Below, in pieces: positions 6,893 to 15,769 of a stretch of 15,886 nucleotides of DNA. Below the pieces are notes generated by a model. The model saw only the letters and a list, made by a program, of their open reading frames with translations. It was not told the DNA's origin and searched no databases. The first letter of the stretch is position 1. Each line of letters begins with the position of its first letter. The stretch covers positions 1-15,886 of the forward strand of contig JADLFM010000068.1 in the NCBI GenBank assembly GCA_020845495.1, in the 5' to 3' direction. The DNA is from Chloroflexota bacterium. Lineage in GTDB: Bacteria > Chloroflexota > UBA6077 > JACCZL01. The translations under genes were made by a program, and so were the position numbers.

Positions 6893-9800
6893 ATGTCGAA
6901 CCCATTCTTCGACCACCCAATCCTCAACTCCCCATACGAGCGGCCATCGCGGCACTGGGAACTGGATGAGGACGGCCAGCCCACCCAGAAGACCATCGAC
7001 AAGCGTCGGCCGGCGCAGTTCATCACGCCAATTCCGAAGCCGAGGAAGCGGAAGAGCGAGGCGGTCGCCCAGGAACAGTTCGTCTTCGACGAGGGCAAGG
7101 GCCTGTCCACCAAGGCCCAGCAGTACGACCCGACATCGGTCATCAACGAGGTGCGCGGATACGTCGAGGCCTGGCGGTCGCTACCGAACCCGTCGCAGTG
7201 GCAGGCGACACCCGAGACCGCGCGATTGCTGCAGCACTGGCGTCACCACAGCTACAGCAGCATTCGGCCGTTCTTCTGCCAGGTCGAGGCGGTCGAGACT
7301 GCGGTGTGGCTCACCGAGGTGGCGCCGCACACGAAGCACGGGAAGCGGCTGCTGGACTACCTTGGTGCGGCCAACCGCGATGCGAACCCTTTGTTGTTCC
7401 GCGTAGCTCTCAAGCTCGCCACGGGAGCCGGAAAGACCACGGTTATGGCGATGCTGATCGCCTGGCAGACGGTCAACGCCGTACGCCACCCTGGCAGCAA
7501 GCACTTCACGCGTGGGTTCTTGGTCTGCGCGCCGGGGTTGACGATCAAGGACCGCCTTCGAGTCCTGCAGCCCAACGACCCCGACAGCTACTACAAGGAC
7601 CGCGAACTGGTGCCGAGCGACATGCTCGAGGACATCAAACGCGCCAAGATCGTCATCACGAACTACCACGCCTTCAAGCTGCGCGAGCGGATTGAAGTCT
7701 CGGCTGGCGGTCGCGCCCTGCTCCAGGGCAGGGGAGGAGAGAAGCTCGACACGCTCGAGACAGAAGGCCAGATGCTCCAGCGCGTGATGCCCGACCTGAT
7801 GGGCATCAAGAACGTCCTCGTGCTGAACGACGAGGCGCACCACTGCTACAGGGAGAAGCCGGCTGAACCCGACGAGGAGGACCTCAAGGGCGACGACCGC
7901 AAGGAAGCCGAGAAGAACAACGAGGCGGCCCGCCTGTGGATTTCCGGGCTGGAAGCCGTCGGTCGGAAGCTCGGCATCAATCACGTCATGGACCTCTCAG
8001 CGACGCCGTTCTTCCTGAGAGGGTCCGGGTATGCCGAGGGCACCCTCTTCCCATGGACCGTCAGCGACTTCTCCCTGATGGACGCCATCGAGTGTGGAAT
8101 CGTCAAGCTCCCCCGCGTCCCCGTTGCTCAGAACATTCCGGGTGAAGAGATGCCGATGTTCCGGAATCTCTGGGAGAACATCCGGAAGGACATGCCGAAG
8201 AAGGGGCGCGGTCAGAGCGGCGAGCTCGACCCATTGAAGCTGCCAACGCGGCTCCAGACCGCCCTTCAGGCGCTGTACGGCCACTACGAAAAGACCTTCC
8301 ATCTCTGGCAGGAGAAGGGCATCGGCGTTCCTCCGTGCTTCATCATCGTCTGCCAGAACACAGCCGTCTCGAAGCTGGTCTACGACTTCGTCTCTGGGTT
8401 CCACCGCAAGAACGATGACGGCAGCACGACCCTCGAAAACGGGAGGCTCGCCCTCTTCCGAAACTTCGACGAGACCACCGGCAACGCGCTGCCGCGCCCC
8501 AACACGCTGCTGATCGACTCCGAGCAGCTCGAGGCCGGTGACGCACTCGACGGCACATTCCGTCAGATGGCCGCCGACGAGGTCGAGCGGTTCCGCCGGG
8601 AGATTGTCGAACGGACTGGCGACATCCGTGCCGGGGAGAACATCACCGACCAGGAACTGCTGCGGGAAGTGATGAACACCGTTGGCAAGCCCGACCAACT
8701 CGGGGGAGCGATCCGCTGTGTCGTGTCGGTGTCCATGCTCACGGAGGGCTGGGACGCCAACACCGTCACCCATGTCCTTGGGCTACGTGCGTTCGGCACG
8801 CAGCTCCTGTGCGAACAGGTGATCGGACGGGCACTCCGGCGTCAGTCGTACGACCTCAATGACGAAGGCCTGTTCAACGTCGAGTACGCCGACGTGTTCG
8901 GGATCCCATTCGACTTCACGGCCACGCCTGTTGTGGCGCCGCCGCAGCCGCCGCGTCCTACCGTGCAGGTCAGGGCAGTGCGACCCGAACGCGACCATCT
9001 GGAGATCGTGTTCCCTCGAGTCGAGGGCTATCGCGTGGAGCTGCCCGAGGAGCGCCTCTCGGCGACCTTCAACGAAGACTCGGTGCTGGAGCTGACGCCC
9101 GACTTGGTTGGCCCGTCGATCACGAGGAGCTCGGGAATCATCGGCGAGGCCGTCGATCTCAGCCTCGATCACCTTAGAGACCTGCGCACATCGACGCTGA
9201 TATTCAACATCACGCAGCGTCTGCTGTACACGAAGTGGCGCGACCCAGGCGAGGAGCCGAAGCTGCACTTGTTCGGGCAGCTCAAGCGACTCACGAAGCA
9301 GTGGCTCGATTCGTCGCTCGTCTGCAAGGGGGAAACCTACCCAGCGCTGTTGATGTACCAGGAACTCGCCGACATGGCCTGCAACAAGATCACTGCGGGC
9401 ATCACGCGGCACTTCCTCGGCGAGCGGCCTATCAAGGCACTATTGGATCCCTACAATCCGACTGGGTCAACCGCGCATGTGCGCTTCAATACGTCGAAGG
9501 CGCTTCGATGGGAGACCAGCTCGAACGCTTGCCACATCAACTGGGTTGTGCTCGACAGCGATTGGGAAGGCGAGTTCTGCCGCGTTGCCGAATCGCACCC
9601 GAAGGTTCGGGCATACGTGAAGAACCACAATCTCGGGCTCGAGGTGCCATATCGGTACGGTTCGGAGACCCGACGCTACCTGCCGGACTTCATCGTGCTG
9701 GTGGAGGACGGGCGCGGCCCTGAGGACCTGCTGCGGCTGGTGGTCGAGATCAAGGGCTACCGCCGCGAGGACGCCAAGGAGAAGAAGACAACGATGGACA

Positions 9801-9967
9801 CGTATTGGGTCCCGGGCGTGAATCATCTGCGCGCCTACGGACGGTGGGCCTTCGCCGAGTTTCGAGACGTGTTCGCGATCGAGGCGGATTTCAAAACCAA
9901 GGTCGAAGGCGAGTTCCAGAAGATGATCGAGGCCGCCGCCACGGCGCCCGCAGCCGTCACCAGGTGA
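6893..9967 (+). CDS. res: Type III-like restriction subunit Res (DEAH helicase plus PD-(D/E)XK nuclease)
   Basis: A 1024-aa restriction subunit that would partner the Mod protein encoded two bases downstream. In type III enzymes Res uses ATP to translocate or slide on DNA and cuts near unmethylated, oppositely oriented sites. Motifs in order are Walker A TGAGKTT (177-183), DEAH (313-316), SATPFF (369-374), TEGWDAN (617-623) and QVIGRALRR (642-650). Near the C-terminus lies a nuclease core with PDF (Asp932) and E952-I-K954, the expected D-x19-ExK spacing. The start at 6893 (MSNPFFDHPILNSPYE) is preferred because this N-terminus is typical of the family; the reading frame stays open further upstream to 6806, but that stretch looks non-coding. 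It is slightly longer than EcoP15I Res (about 970 aa). The gene order, res before mod, is the reverse of the classical type III operon. Confidence 0.92.
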   Translation: MSNPFFDHPILNSPYERPSRHWELDEDGQPTQKTIDKRRPAQFITPIPKPRKRKSEAVAQEQFVFDEGKGLSTKAQQYDPTSVINEVRGYVEAWRSLPNPSQWQATPETARLLQHWRHHSYSSIRPFFCQVEAVETAVWLTEVAPHTKHGKRLLDYLGAANRDANPLLFRVALKLATGAGKTTVMAMLIAWQTVNAVRHPGSKHFTRGFLVCAPGLTIKDRLRVLQPNDPDSYYKDRELVPSDMLEDIKRAKIVITNYHAFKLRERIEVSAGGRALLQGRGGEKLDTLETEGQMLQRVMPDLMGIKNVLVLNDEAHHCYREKPAEPDEEDLKGDDRKEAEKNNEAARLWISGLEAVGRKLGINHVMDLSATPFFLRGSGYAEGTLFPWTVSDFSLMDAIECGIVKLPRVPVAQNIPGEEMPMFRNLWENIRKDMPKKGRGQSGELDPLKLPTRLQTALQALYGHYEKTFHLWQEKGIGVPPCFIIVCQNTAVSKLVYDFVSGFHRKNDDGSTTLENGRLALFRNFDETTGNALPRPNTLLIDSEQLEAGDALDGTFRQMAADEVERFRREIVERTGDIRAGENITDQELLREVMNTVGKPDQLGGAIRCVVSVSMLTEGWDANTVTHVLGLRAFGTQLLCEQVIGRALRRQSYDLNDEGLFNVEYADVFGIPFDFTATPVVAPPQPPRPTVQVRAVRPERDHLEIVFPRVEGYRVELPEERLSATFNEDSVLELTPDLVGPSITRSSGIIGEAVDLSLDHLRDLRTSTLIFNITQRLLYTKWRDPGEEPKLHLFGQLKRLTKQWLDSSLVCKGETYPALLMYQELADMACNKITAGITRHFLGERPIKALLDPYNPTGSTAHVRFNTSKALRWETSSNACHINWVVLDSDWEGEFCRVAESHPKVRAYVKNHNLGLEVPYRYGSETRRYLPDFIVLVEDGRGPEDLLRLVVEIKGYRREDAKEKKTTMDTYWVPGVNHLRAYGRWAFAEFRDVFAIEADFKTKVEGEFQKMIEAAATAPAAVTR
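9962..9967 (+). promoter_or_regulatory. ribosome binding site AGGTGA for mod, overlapping the res stop codon
   Basis: AGGTGA contains the res stop codon TGA and lies two bases before the ATG at 9970. It is close to consensus but very close to the start. It supports starting mod at 9970 rather than further upstream, where the open frame would overlap res, and suggests coupled translation of the two subunits. Confidence 0.45.
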
Positions 9968-9969
9968 CC

Positions 9970-12753
9970 ATGGCAAAGAAGCCGAATCCGAAGACCGTAG
10001 AGGCTCTCAGGCACGAGGACGCGTCTCGCAAGAACATCCCGACTGCGGAGTTCCAGGCCGTGATGCCGCAGGAGCAGCAGGCGTCGCGAGACGTGCGGTA
10101 CACGCGCAATCGCGATCTGGACCCGCAGCTAGTATGGCGAGGGAAGGACGAGCAGGACTGGAGCGACTTGGTTGTTCAGGCCCCGCCCCTGTACATCCAG
10201 GAGAAGTTGCACCCGAAGGTCCTGATCGACGACCTGCTGCGTCGTTCGCGCGTGGGCCAGGAAGCCTCGGCGGAACAGCCGGATCTGTTCGCCGATTTCA
10301 ACGGTATTCCAACTGGCGCTGACAAGACGGAGTTCTACCAGCACGACCAGAACTGGACGAACCGGATGATCCTCGGCGACTCCCTTCAAGTCATGGCCAG
10401 CCTGGCGGAGCGGGAGGGCCTGCGCGGAAAGGTGCAGTGCATCTATATCGATCCGCCATACGGCATAAAGTTCAACAGCAACTTTCAGTGGTCAACGACC
10501 AGCCGCGATGTGAAGGACGGCAACGCTGGCCATATCACCCGCGAACCCGAGCAGGTCAGAGCCTTCCGCGACACCTGGCGCGACGGCATTCACAGCTACC
10601 TCACCTACCTGCGGGATCGGCTCACCGTCGCCCGCGACCTCCTCACCGATTCCGGCTCCATCTTCGTGCAGATCGGCGATGAAAACGTCCACCGTGTCCG
10701 GGCGGTGATGGATGAGGTATTCGGGGAGGGCAATTTCGTATCGGCAATCGTATTCACGAAGACTGGAAGCCTTGTCAGTGACCAACTGTCTAACGTGAGC
10801 GATTACCTGCTGCTCTACGCCAAGGACATAAGGCAGCAGAAGTTTCGTCCGATCCTCTCATCGAAGGAGGAACTGGGAATCGCAGAATCGTATTCGTGGA
10901 TTGATCTGCCGAATGCGACTCGCCGAGGTATGACTGCCGCGGAAAAGCGAGGGGACGCGCGCATTCCGGACGGCGCGCGCTTCTACCAGCCGACCAGCTT
11001 GATTTCGAGTGGTGCGAGCGCTGGAACGGCCAGTCCTGCCTTCAGATTTGAGGGAAGGGACTTTGCCGTTCCGTCGAACTCTCATTGGAAGACAACTGTC
11101 GAAGGGATGCGCAGGCTCAGTCTTGCATGCCGGATCGCATCGACAGCGAATAGTCTGAGGTACGTACGGCTCCTCGACGACTACCCTGTGGCACCTATTA
11201 GCAATGTCTGGACGGGCTTGGGAGCTGGCAGCTTCACCGAAGAGCAGACGTATGTTGTTCAGACGTCTCCCAGGGTCATTCAGCGATGCGTTCTGATGAC
11301 TACCGACCCCGGCGACCTGGTGCTCGACCCGACCTGCGGGTCCGGCACCACGGCCACTGTCGCCGAACAATGGGGACGCCGTTGGATCACGATCGACACA
11401 TCACGCGTCGCCCTGGCTCTGGCCCGAGCCCGGATTATGGGAGCACGCTATCCCTACTACTTGCTGGCCGACTCCCGCGAGGGCCAGCTAAAGGAAGCCG
11501 AAGTCTCCCGCACTGCGCCCAGTTCGCTGCCCGTGCAGGGGAGCATCCGACGCGGCTTTGTCTATGAGCGCGTGCCGCACATCACCCTCAAGTCCATCGC
11601 CAACAACGCGGAAATCGATGTCATCTGGGACAAGTGGCAAGCAACGCTGGAGCCGTTTCGCGAGCAGCTGAATTCCGCGCTCAAGAAGTCCTGGCAGGAG
11701 TGGGAGATCCCACGCCAGATCGATGCAGAGTGGCCGGAGGCAGCGAAAGAGGCGCACGCGAACTGGTGGCAGGTCCGGATCGGCCGGCAGCAGGAGATCG
11801 ATAAGTCGATCGCCGCGAAGGCCGAGTTCGAGTACCTCTACGACAAGCCTTACCCAGACAACAGGAAGGTGCGGGTGGCGGGCCCCTTCACGGTCGAGAG
11901 CTTAAGTCCCCACCGGACACTCGCCGTCGATGAGAACGACGAGCTGGTAGACGCTGTCCGAGAGTCGTCGCCCGAGTTCGGTGCTACGCAGTCCTTCCCA
12001 TTGATGATTCTGGAGAACCTGCGTACTGCAGGAGTTCAGCAGGCCCACAGAGAAGACAGGATTGCGTTCACTGCCCTGAATCCGTGGCCGGGCGATCTGG
12101 TCTGTGGAGAGGGCCGCTACATGGAGGGCGATGCGGAACGCCGGGCCGCCGTCTTCATCGGACCCGAGTTTGGAACAGTCCAGCGTGCCGACCTTGTAGC
12201 GGCGGCCCGGGAGGCTGGTGACGCCGGGTTCGACGTGTTGATCGCGTGCGCCTTCAACTACGAAGCCCATACGACAGAGTTCAACAAGCTGGGGAGGCTG
12301 CCGGTTCTCAAGGCCCGCATGAACGCCGACCTCCACATGGCGGAGGACCTGAAGAACACGGGCAAGGGGAACCTGTTCGTGATCTTCGGTGAGCCCGATA
12401 TCGACGTCGTGCCGGAGCAGGATGGCCGGCTGCGCGTCAAGGTGAACGGCGTTGATGTGTTCAAACCTCAGACGGGCGAGGTCGTCAGCGACGGTGCCGA
12501 CGGAATCGCCTGCTGGTTCGTGGACACCGACTACAACGAAGAGAGCTTCTTCGTCCGCCATGCGTACTTCCTCGGGGCCAACGACCCCTACAGTTCGCTC
12601 AAGACGACGCTGAAGGCGGAGATCGACCAGGAGGCATGGCAGTCGCTCCACAGCGACACGTCCCGTCCGTTCGATCGGCCGAAGAGCGGTCGCATTGCCG
12701 TCAAGGTCATCAACCACCTCGGCGACGAGGTCATGAAGGTCTTCAGAGTATGA
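9970..12753 (+). CDS. mod: Type III-like adenine-N6 DNA methyltransferase Mod (beta class)
   Basis: A 927-aa methyltransferase that transfers a methyl group from S-adenosylmethionine to adenine N6 and gives the Res-Mod complex its sequence specificity. The order is NRMILGDS (131-138), catalytic motif IV DPPY (161-164), a variable region, then SAM-binding motif I DPTCGSGTT (453-461). This IV-before-I order is the beta class used by type III Mod. The variable target-recognition part (about residues 258-435) is encoded by DNA of clearly lower GC than its flanks. About 370-380 residues follow the catalytic domain, so the protein is much longer than EcoP15I Mod (about 645 aa); the function of this tail is unknown. 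The start MAKKPNPKTVEALRH at 9970 follows the res stop by two bases. The last bases overlap the start of the next gene as ATGA, indicating coupled translation. Confidence 0.92.
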   Translation: MAKKPNPKTVEALRHEDASRKNIPTAEFQAVMPQEQQASRDVRYTRNRDLDPQLVWRGKDEQDWSDLVVQAPPLYIQEKLHPKVLIDDLLRRSRVGQEASAEQPDLFADFNGIPTGADKTEFYQHDQNWTNRMILGDSLQVMASLAEREGLRGKVQCIYIDPPYGIKFNSNFQWSTTSRDVKDGNAGHITREPEQVRAFRDTWRDGIHSYLTYLRDRLTVARDLLTDSGSIFVQIGDENVHRVRAVMDEVFGEGNFVSAIVFTKTGSLVSDQLSNVSDYLLLYAKDIRQQKFRPILSSKEELGIAESYSWIDLPNATRRGMTAAEKRGDARIPDGARFYQPTSLISSGASAGTASPAFRFEGRDFAVPSNSHWKTTVEGMRRLSLACRIASTANSLRYVRLLDDYPVAPISNVWTGLGAGSFTEEQTYVVQTSPRVIQRCVLMTTDPGDLVLDPTCGSGTTATVAEQWGRRWITIDTSRVALALARARIMGARYPYYLLADSREGQLKEAEVSRTAPSSLPVQGSIRRGFVYERVPHITLKSIANNAEIDVIWDKWQATLEPFREQLNSALKKSWQEWEIPRQIDAEWPEAAKEAHANWWQVRIGRQQEIDKSIAAKAEFEYLYDKPYPDNRKVRVAGPFTVESLSPHRTLAVDENDELVDAVRESSPEFGATQSFPLMILENLRTAGVQQAHREDRIAFTALNPWPGDLVCGEGRYMEGDAERRAAVFIGPEFGTVQRADLVAAAREAGDAGFDVLIACAFNYEAHTTEFNKLGRLPVLKARMNADLHMAEDLKNTGKGNLFVIFGEPDIDVVPEQDGRLRVKVNGVDVFKPQTGEVVSDGADGIACWFVDTDYNEESFFVRHAYFLGANDPYSSLKTTLKAEIDQEAWQSLHSDTSRPFDRPKSGRIAVKVINHLGDEVMKVFRV

Positions 12754-13493
12754 GCCTGCTGCATATTGCGACGAGGGGACTCGACAGCTGGCGCCAGAGG
12801 CTCGCGGCACCGGAGGACCAGTGGAAGCGTGGGTATTCGGCGTTCGAGACCGCCGTATCTTGGGAAAAGGCGTCGATCTCGGCGACGGGTCTACCGGACT
12901 CGCTTTCGGCCCTCCTTCGAGACGGCGGCTATCAGGACCCTCGACTGCTATTGGCCGTGGCGGAACACAAGGTGCCGCTCCCCGGGGGCCGCGCGGCATC
13001 ACAGAACGACGTCTGGGCGCTGGTCTCCACGTCCCAAGGCATGCTCTCGATGGCGGTGGAGGCCAAGGCGAGCGAGGCGTTCGGGGACTGCTCGCTGAAG
13101 GACTGGCTAGAGGGGACCGGGTCGGACCGCTCGGCAGCGAACAGGAAGGTCCGCTGGGACCACGTTCGTCAGCACCTTCCGAACGGCTGCGACTTCGAGG
13201 CAGTGCGGTACCAGTTGCTGCATCGATGTGCCTCCGCAGTGATCGAAGCGCAGCGCTTTGGGCTTGGACACGCGGCCTTCGTGGTGCAGGCCTTCGGTAC
13301 GCCCGACCGGAGTTTCAAGGAGTACGAGGCCTTTTGCCTCGCGCTTGGCCTGTCGGCCGGTCGCGGGAAGATGTGCCGGACGTCCGTGTTGGACGGCGTA
13401 GCGCTCAGCATCGGCTGGGCGGACTGCCCGCTTGCGACTGACGCAGACATCGCGAAGGTCGTGACCGAGTCCGAGCCGCCCGCGACTGCCTGA
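12750..13493 (+). CDS. DUF6946-like protein, possible PD-(D/E)XK nuclease fold
   Basis: A 247-aa protein whose start ATG overlaps the mod stop as ATGA, so it is probably made in step with Mod. Its N-terminus (MSLLHIATRGLDSWRQRLA) and the AEHKVPLPGG stretch match what I recall of DUF6946; this was not checked by search. A possible restriction-endonuclease-like core is visible: E72-H-K74, N86-D87, then a hydrophobic strand leading to E104-A-K106. This gives D-x16-ExK spacing, followed by a helix with QLLHR (155-159), as in many PD-(D/E)XK enzymes. If real, this would be a second nuclease in the operon besides Res. It could equally be an inactive partner or specificity helper. An upstream ATG at 12636 lies inside mod and is rejected as the start. 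Confidence 0.75.
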   Translation: MSLLHIATRGLDSWRQRLAAPEDQWKRGYSAFETAVSWEKASISATGLPDSLSALLRDGGYQDPRLLLAVAEHKVPLPGGRAASQNDVWALVSTSQGMLSMAVEAKASEAFGDCSLKDWLEGTGSDRSAANRKVRWDHVRQHLPNGCDFEAVRYQLLHRCASAVIEAQRFGLGHAAFVVQAFGTPDRSFKEYEAFCLALGLSAGRGKMCRTSVLDGVALSIGWADCPLATDADIAKVVTESEPPATA

Positions 13494-13513
13494 CACGTCT
13501 CCGAGTACCCAGC

Positions 13514-15628
13514 ATGGACTTCCGCATCGCCGACACGTTCACGGACAGCCTGTCGCGGCTCACAAGCGACGAGCAGAAGGTCGTCAAGACAACGGCCTTC
13601 GACATGCAGCTGAATCCGTCGAACCCAGGCCTGGCGTTCCACAAGCTGGACAAGGCCCGCGACAAGAACTTCTGGTCGGTGCGGGCGAGCGCAGTTCTAC
13701 GGGTGATCGTCCACCGTAGCGACGGCAGCCTGCTGTTGTGCTACGTCGCTCACCATGACAAGGCGTACGCCTGGGCGGAGCGACGGAAACTAGAGGTGCA
13801 TCCGACGACCGGCGCCGCGCAGTTGGTCGAGATCCGCGAGACCGTGAAGGAAGTCGTTGTCCCGGTGTTCACGCAGGAAGAACTGCCGCTTGCGAAAGCG
13901 CCGTCGGCTCCGCCAAGGCTGCTGTTCGATGGCACCACGGACGCGGAGTTCCTCGCGTTCGGCGTGCCAGCGGAGTGGCTCGCCGACGCGAGGGCGGCCG
14001 ACGAGGACTCGCTACTGCAGCTCGCCGAGCACCTGCCCGCTGAGGCCGCGGAAGCGCTACTGGAGCTCGCCACGGGGGGGCGGCCCAAGCCGATTGGCCG
14101 TGCGGGTACGACGAATCCGTTCGAGCACCCCGATGCGCTACGCCGCTTCCGGGTCATGACGAACCTGGAGGAACTGCAGCAGGCCCTCGACTACCCATGG
14201 GAGAAGTGGACCGTCTTCCTGCATCCCGAGCAGAGGGCCCTGGTGGAACGGGACTACGGTGGGCCGGCGCGCGTGGCAGGGTCCGCCGGAACCGGCAAGA
14301 CGATCGTCGCTCTGCACCGGGCTGTCCATCTGGCGCGAGCCAACGCGGACGCCCGGGTCCTGCTCACGACGTTCTCCGACCCCTTGGCCAACGCGCTTCG
14401 CACGAAGCTCAAACGACTGCTGGGCAACGAACCCCGACTTGGTGAGCGAATCGACGTTCACTCCCTGAACGCGATCGGGTTGAGGCTGTACCGCGCCCAC
14501 GTGGGGCAGGCGACGGTTGCTTCGCAGGCCGACGTGCGGTCCGCGGTGGAGAAGGCGTCTGGTCTCGTTGCCGGGCATAAGTTCAGCCTCCACTTCCTGA
14601 TCACCGAATGGGAAGAGGTTGTCGACGCCTGGCAGTTGGGGACGTGGGAGACCTATCGAGACGTTGCACGCCTCGGCCGCAAGACGAGATTGCCTGAGGC
14701 TCAGCGGGCAAGCCTCTGGTGGGTATTCGAGGGCGTCCGAGAGACGTTGGGCGGTCGAGGGCTGAAGACTGAGGCCGAGTTGTTCACGGAACTGGCGCGC
14801 GTTCTTGCCGCGACCAAGAACCCGCCGTTCGACTTCGTCGTGGTGGATGAAGCCCAGGATGTCACCATCGCACAGCTCCGGTTCTTGGCATCCCTTGGCG
14901 GGTCGCGAGCGAACTCGCTCTTCTTCGCGGGCGATCTCGGCCAGAGGATCTTTCAGCAGCCCTTCTCCTGGAAGGGACTTGGCGTGGATGTGCGTGGCCG
15001 GTCGCGGACCCTTCGGGTCAACTACCGGACGTCGCATCAGATTCGGGCGCAGGCGGATCGTCTGCTCGGCCCGATCCTCGCTGACGTTGACGGGAATACC
15101 GAGGATCGAACGGGGACCGTGTCTGTGTTCAACGGTCCGGCGCCATCGGTGCAGGTGGTGGGCAGCGAGGAAGCAGAGCGCGCAGTCGTAGCCGAATGGG
15201 TGGCGGCGCGTGTGCAAGACAGCCTGCATCCGCATGAGTTCGGCGTGTTTGTCCGCTCCGACGCCCAAGTGCCACGTGCCATCGCCGCGGTTAAGTCGGC
15301 TGGGCTCTCGTACAAGGTGCTCGACGAGCACGTCGACACGGTGAGCGGCAACGTGTCCATCGGGACAATGCACCTCGCCAAGGGCCTGGAGTTCCGGGCG
15401 GTCGTCGTCATGGCGTGCGACGACGAGATCCTGCCGCTTCAGGATCGGATCGAGGCGGTCGGCGACGAGTCCGACCTCAAGGAAGTCTACGAGACCGAGC
15501 GTCACCTGCTCTACGTGGCGTGCACGCGAGCGCGGGACTATCTGCTCGTGACGGGCGTGGAGCCGGCGTCCGAGTTCTTGGACGACCTCCGGAAGGAAGG
15601 GACGAAAATGGCAGGCAGCGGCTGCTAA
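13514..15628 (+). CDS. RelE-like domain fused to UvrD/PcrA-like SF1 helicase
   Basis: A 704-aa two-part protein. Residues 1 to about 100 look like a RelE/YafQ/ParE-type fold, with HKLDKARDKNFWSVRAS, LRVIVHR and a HHDKAYAWAERR stretch. A linker region (about 130-200) is rich in acidic residues and alanine. The rest is a superfamily 1 UvrD-type 3'-5' helicase: Walker A GSAGTGKT (256-263), VVDEAQD (motif II, DEAQD 445-449), VNYRTS (motif IV region), GTMHLAKGLEF (617-627) and LYVACTRARD (motif VI, near 666-675). It is shorter than full-length UvrD. The gene starts 20 bases after the DUF6946-like stop without a clear Shine-Dalgarno sequence. Such RelE-helicase fusions are known as predicted proteins, but whether the N-terminal domain cleaves RNA is unknown; no antitoxin is encoded nearby. 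It ends the plus-strand operon. Confidence 0.87.
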   Translation: MDFRIADTFTDSLSRLTSDEQKVVKTTAFDMQLNPSNPGLAFHKLDKARDKNFWSVRASAVLRVIVHRSDGSLLLCYVAHHDKAYAWAERRKLEVHPTTGAAQLVEIRETVKEVVVPVFTQEELPLAKAPSAPPRLLFDGTTDAEFLAFGVPAEWLADARAADEDSLLQLAEHLPAEAAEALLELATGGRPKPIGRAGTTNPFEHPDALRRFRVMTNLEELQQALDYPWEKWTVFLHPEQRALVERDYGGPARVAGSAGTGKTIVALHRAVHLARANADARVLLTTFSDPLANALRTKLKRLLGNEPRLGERIDVHSLNAIGLRLYRAHVGQATVASQADVRSAVEKASGLVAGHKFSLHFLITEWEEVVDAWQLGTWETYRDVARLGRKTRLPEAQRASLWWVFEGVRETLGGRGLKTEAELFTELARVLAATKNPPFDFVVVDEAQDVTIAQLRFLASLGGSRANSLFFAGDLGQRIFQQPFSWKGLGVDVRGRSRTLRVNYRTSHQIRAQADRLLGPILADVDGNTEDRTGTVSVFNGPAPSVQVVGSEEAERAVVAEWVAARVQDSLHPHEFGVFVRSDAQVPRAIAAVKSAGLSYKVLDEHVDTVSGNVSIGTMHLAKGLEFRAVVVMACDDEILPLQDRIEAVGDESDLKEVYETERHLLYVACTRARDYLLVTGVEPASEFLDDLRKEGTKMAGSGC

Positions 15629-15769
15629 CGAGAACGAGTCTGCCGAGGTATGCGAGCGATCAAGGATTGTCCTCCACTCGTTCACCCGGCTTCTCGTGAG
15701 CGACCGGCTGAGGTGTCGGGCATGGTTCGCCTGGACCAGAGTCATTGGGCCTCGTTGGCGCAGGCGGCG
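15629..15769. other. intergenic spacer between UvrD-like gene and ThiI fragment
   Basis: The spacer has no convincing gene of its own. An ATG at 15650 begins an open frame that runs into the ThiI fragment, but its first ~40 residues do not resemble ThiI and the usual A.RIA..GA sequence expected there is missing. The junction between element-specific and ThiI-derived DNA is therefore near 15755-15770. No terminator hairpin with a T-tract is visible after the helicase stop. Confidence 0.4.

Noticed and set aside
11902..13002. 366-codon open frame on the minus strand
   Set aside because: It is antisense to the end of mod and the start of the DUF6946-like gene, both well supported; no family resemblance is seen.
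14138..15745. 535-codon open frame on the minus strand
   Set aside because: It lies fully antisense to the RelE-UvrD gene, has no recognisable motif, and is rich in Arg/His as expected for shadow frames in high-GC DNA.
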